DNA of 64,000 bases from Chryseobacterium sp. ISL-6 (GTDB taxonomy: Bacteria; Bacteroidota; Bacteroidia; Flavobacteriales; Weeksellaceae): the NCBI RefSeq assembly GCF_018613715.1, contig NZ_JAGGPT010000014.1, positions 48,493 to 112,492 of the forward strand, written 5' to 3'. Every line of letters begins with the position of its first letter. The stretch's first letter is position 1. Positions 63,729 through 64,000 of this stretch are shown here, piece after piece. The translations under genes were made by a program, and so were the position numbers. The notes under the pieces were generated by a model. The model was given only the letters and a program-made list of their open reading frames with translations. It ran no database searches and was not told the origin of the DNA.

Positions 63729-63920
63729 ATGGAGAAAATATGTGTAAATGAAGTTAATATCACTAATGATAGTAATTATCTTACATTAAAGGGATTTAAG
63801 GAAAAGGGATTTAACGCTAAAAATAAAGACAACTATATTATTGCAATAGATCCAACAACACAAATACTTTTTGTAGGAATAGCGGTAATTTTAAAAACAG
63901 ACAATAGGTACAAAAAGTGA
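63729..63920 (+). CDS. Small protein of unknown function
   Basis: 63 aa, no signal peptide, mixed charge, one short hydrophobic strand ('TTQILFVGIAVILKT'). Its TGA overlaps the next ATG (ATGA), which suggests translational coupling. No family recognised. Confidence 0.45.
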   Translation: MEKICVNEVNITNDSNYLTLKGFKEKGFNAKNKDNYIIAIDPTTQILFVGIAVILKTDNRYKK

Positions 63921-64000
63921 TGAAATCAATAATAATTTTTATATTCATAATTTTCTTTTCAAATAACTTGGTCTTTTCGCTGTATGTCTTCAAAATAAAA
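63920..64000 (+). CDS. 5' end of a secreted or membrane protein (cut by window edge)
   Basis: From ATG at 63920: 'MKSIIIFIFIIFFSNNLVFS', a strong signal peptide or TM, open to the window edge. It overlaps the preceding gene by 4 bp. Confidence 0.5.
   Translation, partial: MKSIIIFIFIIFFSNNLVFSLYVFKIK

Noticed and set aside
28470..64000. Right attachment site (second copy of the tRNA-Ser 3' end)
   Set aside because: Read for the T-arm and acceptor-stem sequence on both strands and found none in the window; the boundary is presumably beyond it.
1..64000. CRISPR array, rRNA operon or second tRNA
   Set aside because: No regularly spaced direct repeats with unique spacers, no rRNA-like stretch, and only one convincing cloverleaf was noticed.

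Overview
The window looks like a chromosome segment of a flavobacterium close to Chryseobacterium/Elizabethkingia (Bacteroidota). The DNA is AT-rich, and several promoters fit the Bacteroidota form (TTTG, about 20 bp, TANNTTTG; clearest before tRNA-Ser at 28320-28351). Gene content agrees: FecI/FecR/TonB-receptor signalling, a type IX secretion C-terminal domain, many Cys-lipoproteins, and a CTnDOT-style tra/mob module. No species can be named from sequence reading alone.

Region 1 (1-11 kb): the end of a beta-lactamase-fold hydrolase with TPRs, then an ECF sigma factor divergent from a FecR anti-sigma factor and a 1117-aa TonB-dependent receptor with an STN signalling domain. A beta-helix lipoprotein, a T9SS-sorted protein, a second lipoprotein and an S41 protease lipoprotein follow. 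This reads as a surface-signalled, outer-membrane uptake or processing module without a SusD. Region 2 (11.5-18.8 kb): one signalling operon holding a REC-PAS-histidine kinase, a giant CHASE3-HAMP-GAF hybrid kinase with three receivers, two lone receivers, CheR and a receiver-less CheB. No flagellar or chemoreceptor gene lies nearby. Region 3 (19-28.2 kb): small metabolic and regulatory genes. These include MarR plus a secreted protein, a fatty-acid-hydroxylase family membrane enzyme, an ECF41-like sigma factor with an azoreductase/NTF2 pair that share a promoter motif, Crp and RidA, an Old Yellow Enzyme divergent from HxlR, and a FabH-like synthase.

Region 4 (28.4-about 51.2 kb, possibly further): an integrative conjugative element beside tRNA-Ser(UGA). 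A large serine recombinase runs antisense through the tRNA gene and its promoter. Then come a small protein, radC, traN-M-L-K-J-I-G-F-E, traD-B-A, a likely oriT, mobA-mobB, a DUF1016 nuclease-fold gene, mobC, a topoisomerase III with altered TOPRIM residues, and a DUF3945 protein. No second copy of the tRNA 3' end was seen, so the right boundary is unknown.

Region 5 (51.2-64 kb): an accessory, partly decaying region. It has an alcohol dehydrogenase remnant, a frameshifted ClC channel, and a cbb3-type oxidase cluster with a Crp/Fnr gene and an FNR-type box. It also has a lipoprotein with a hydrophobic Gly/Ala tail, an HTH remnant abutting IS21-like terminal repeats, a TonB-domain protein, a doxX-chrA operon, several pseudogenes, and small secreted proteins running to the window edge.
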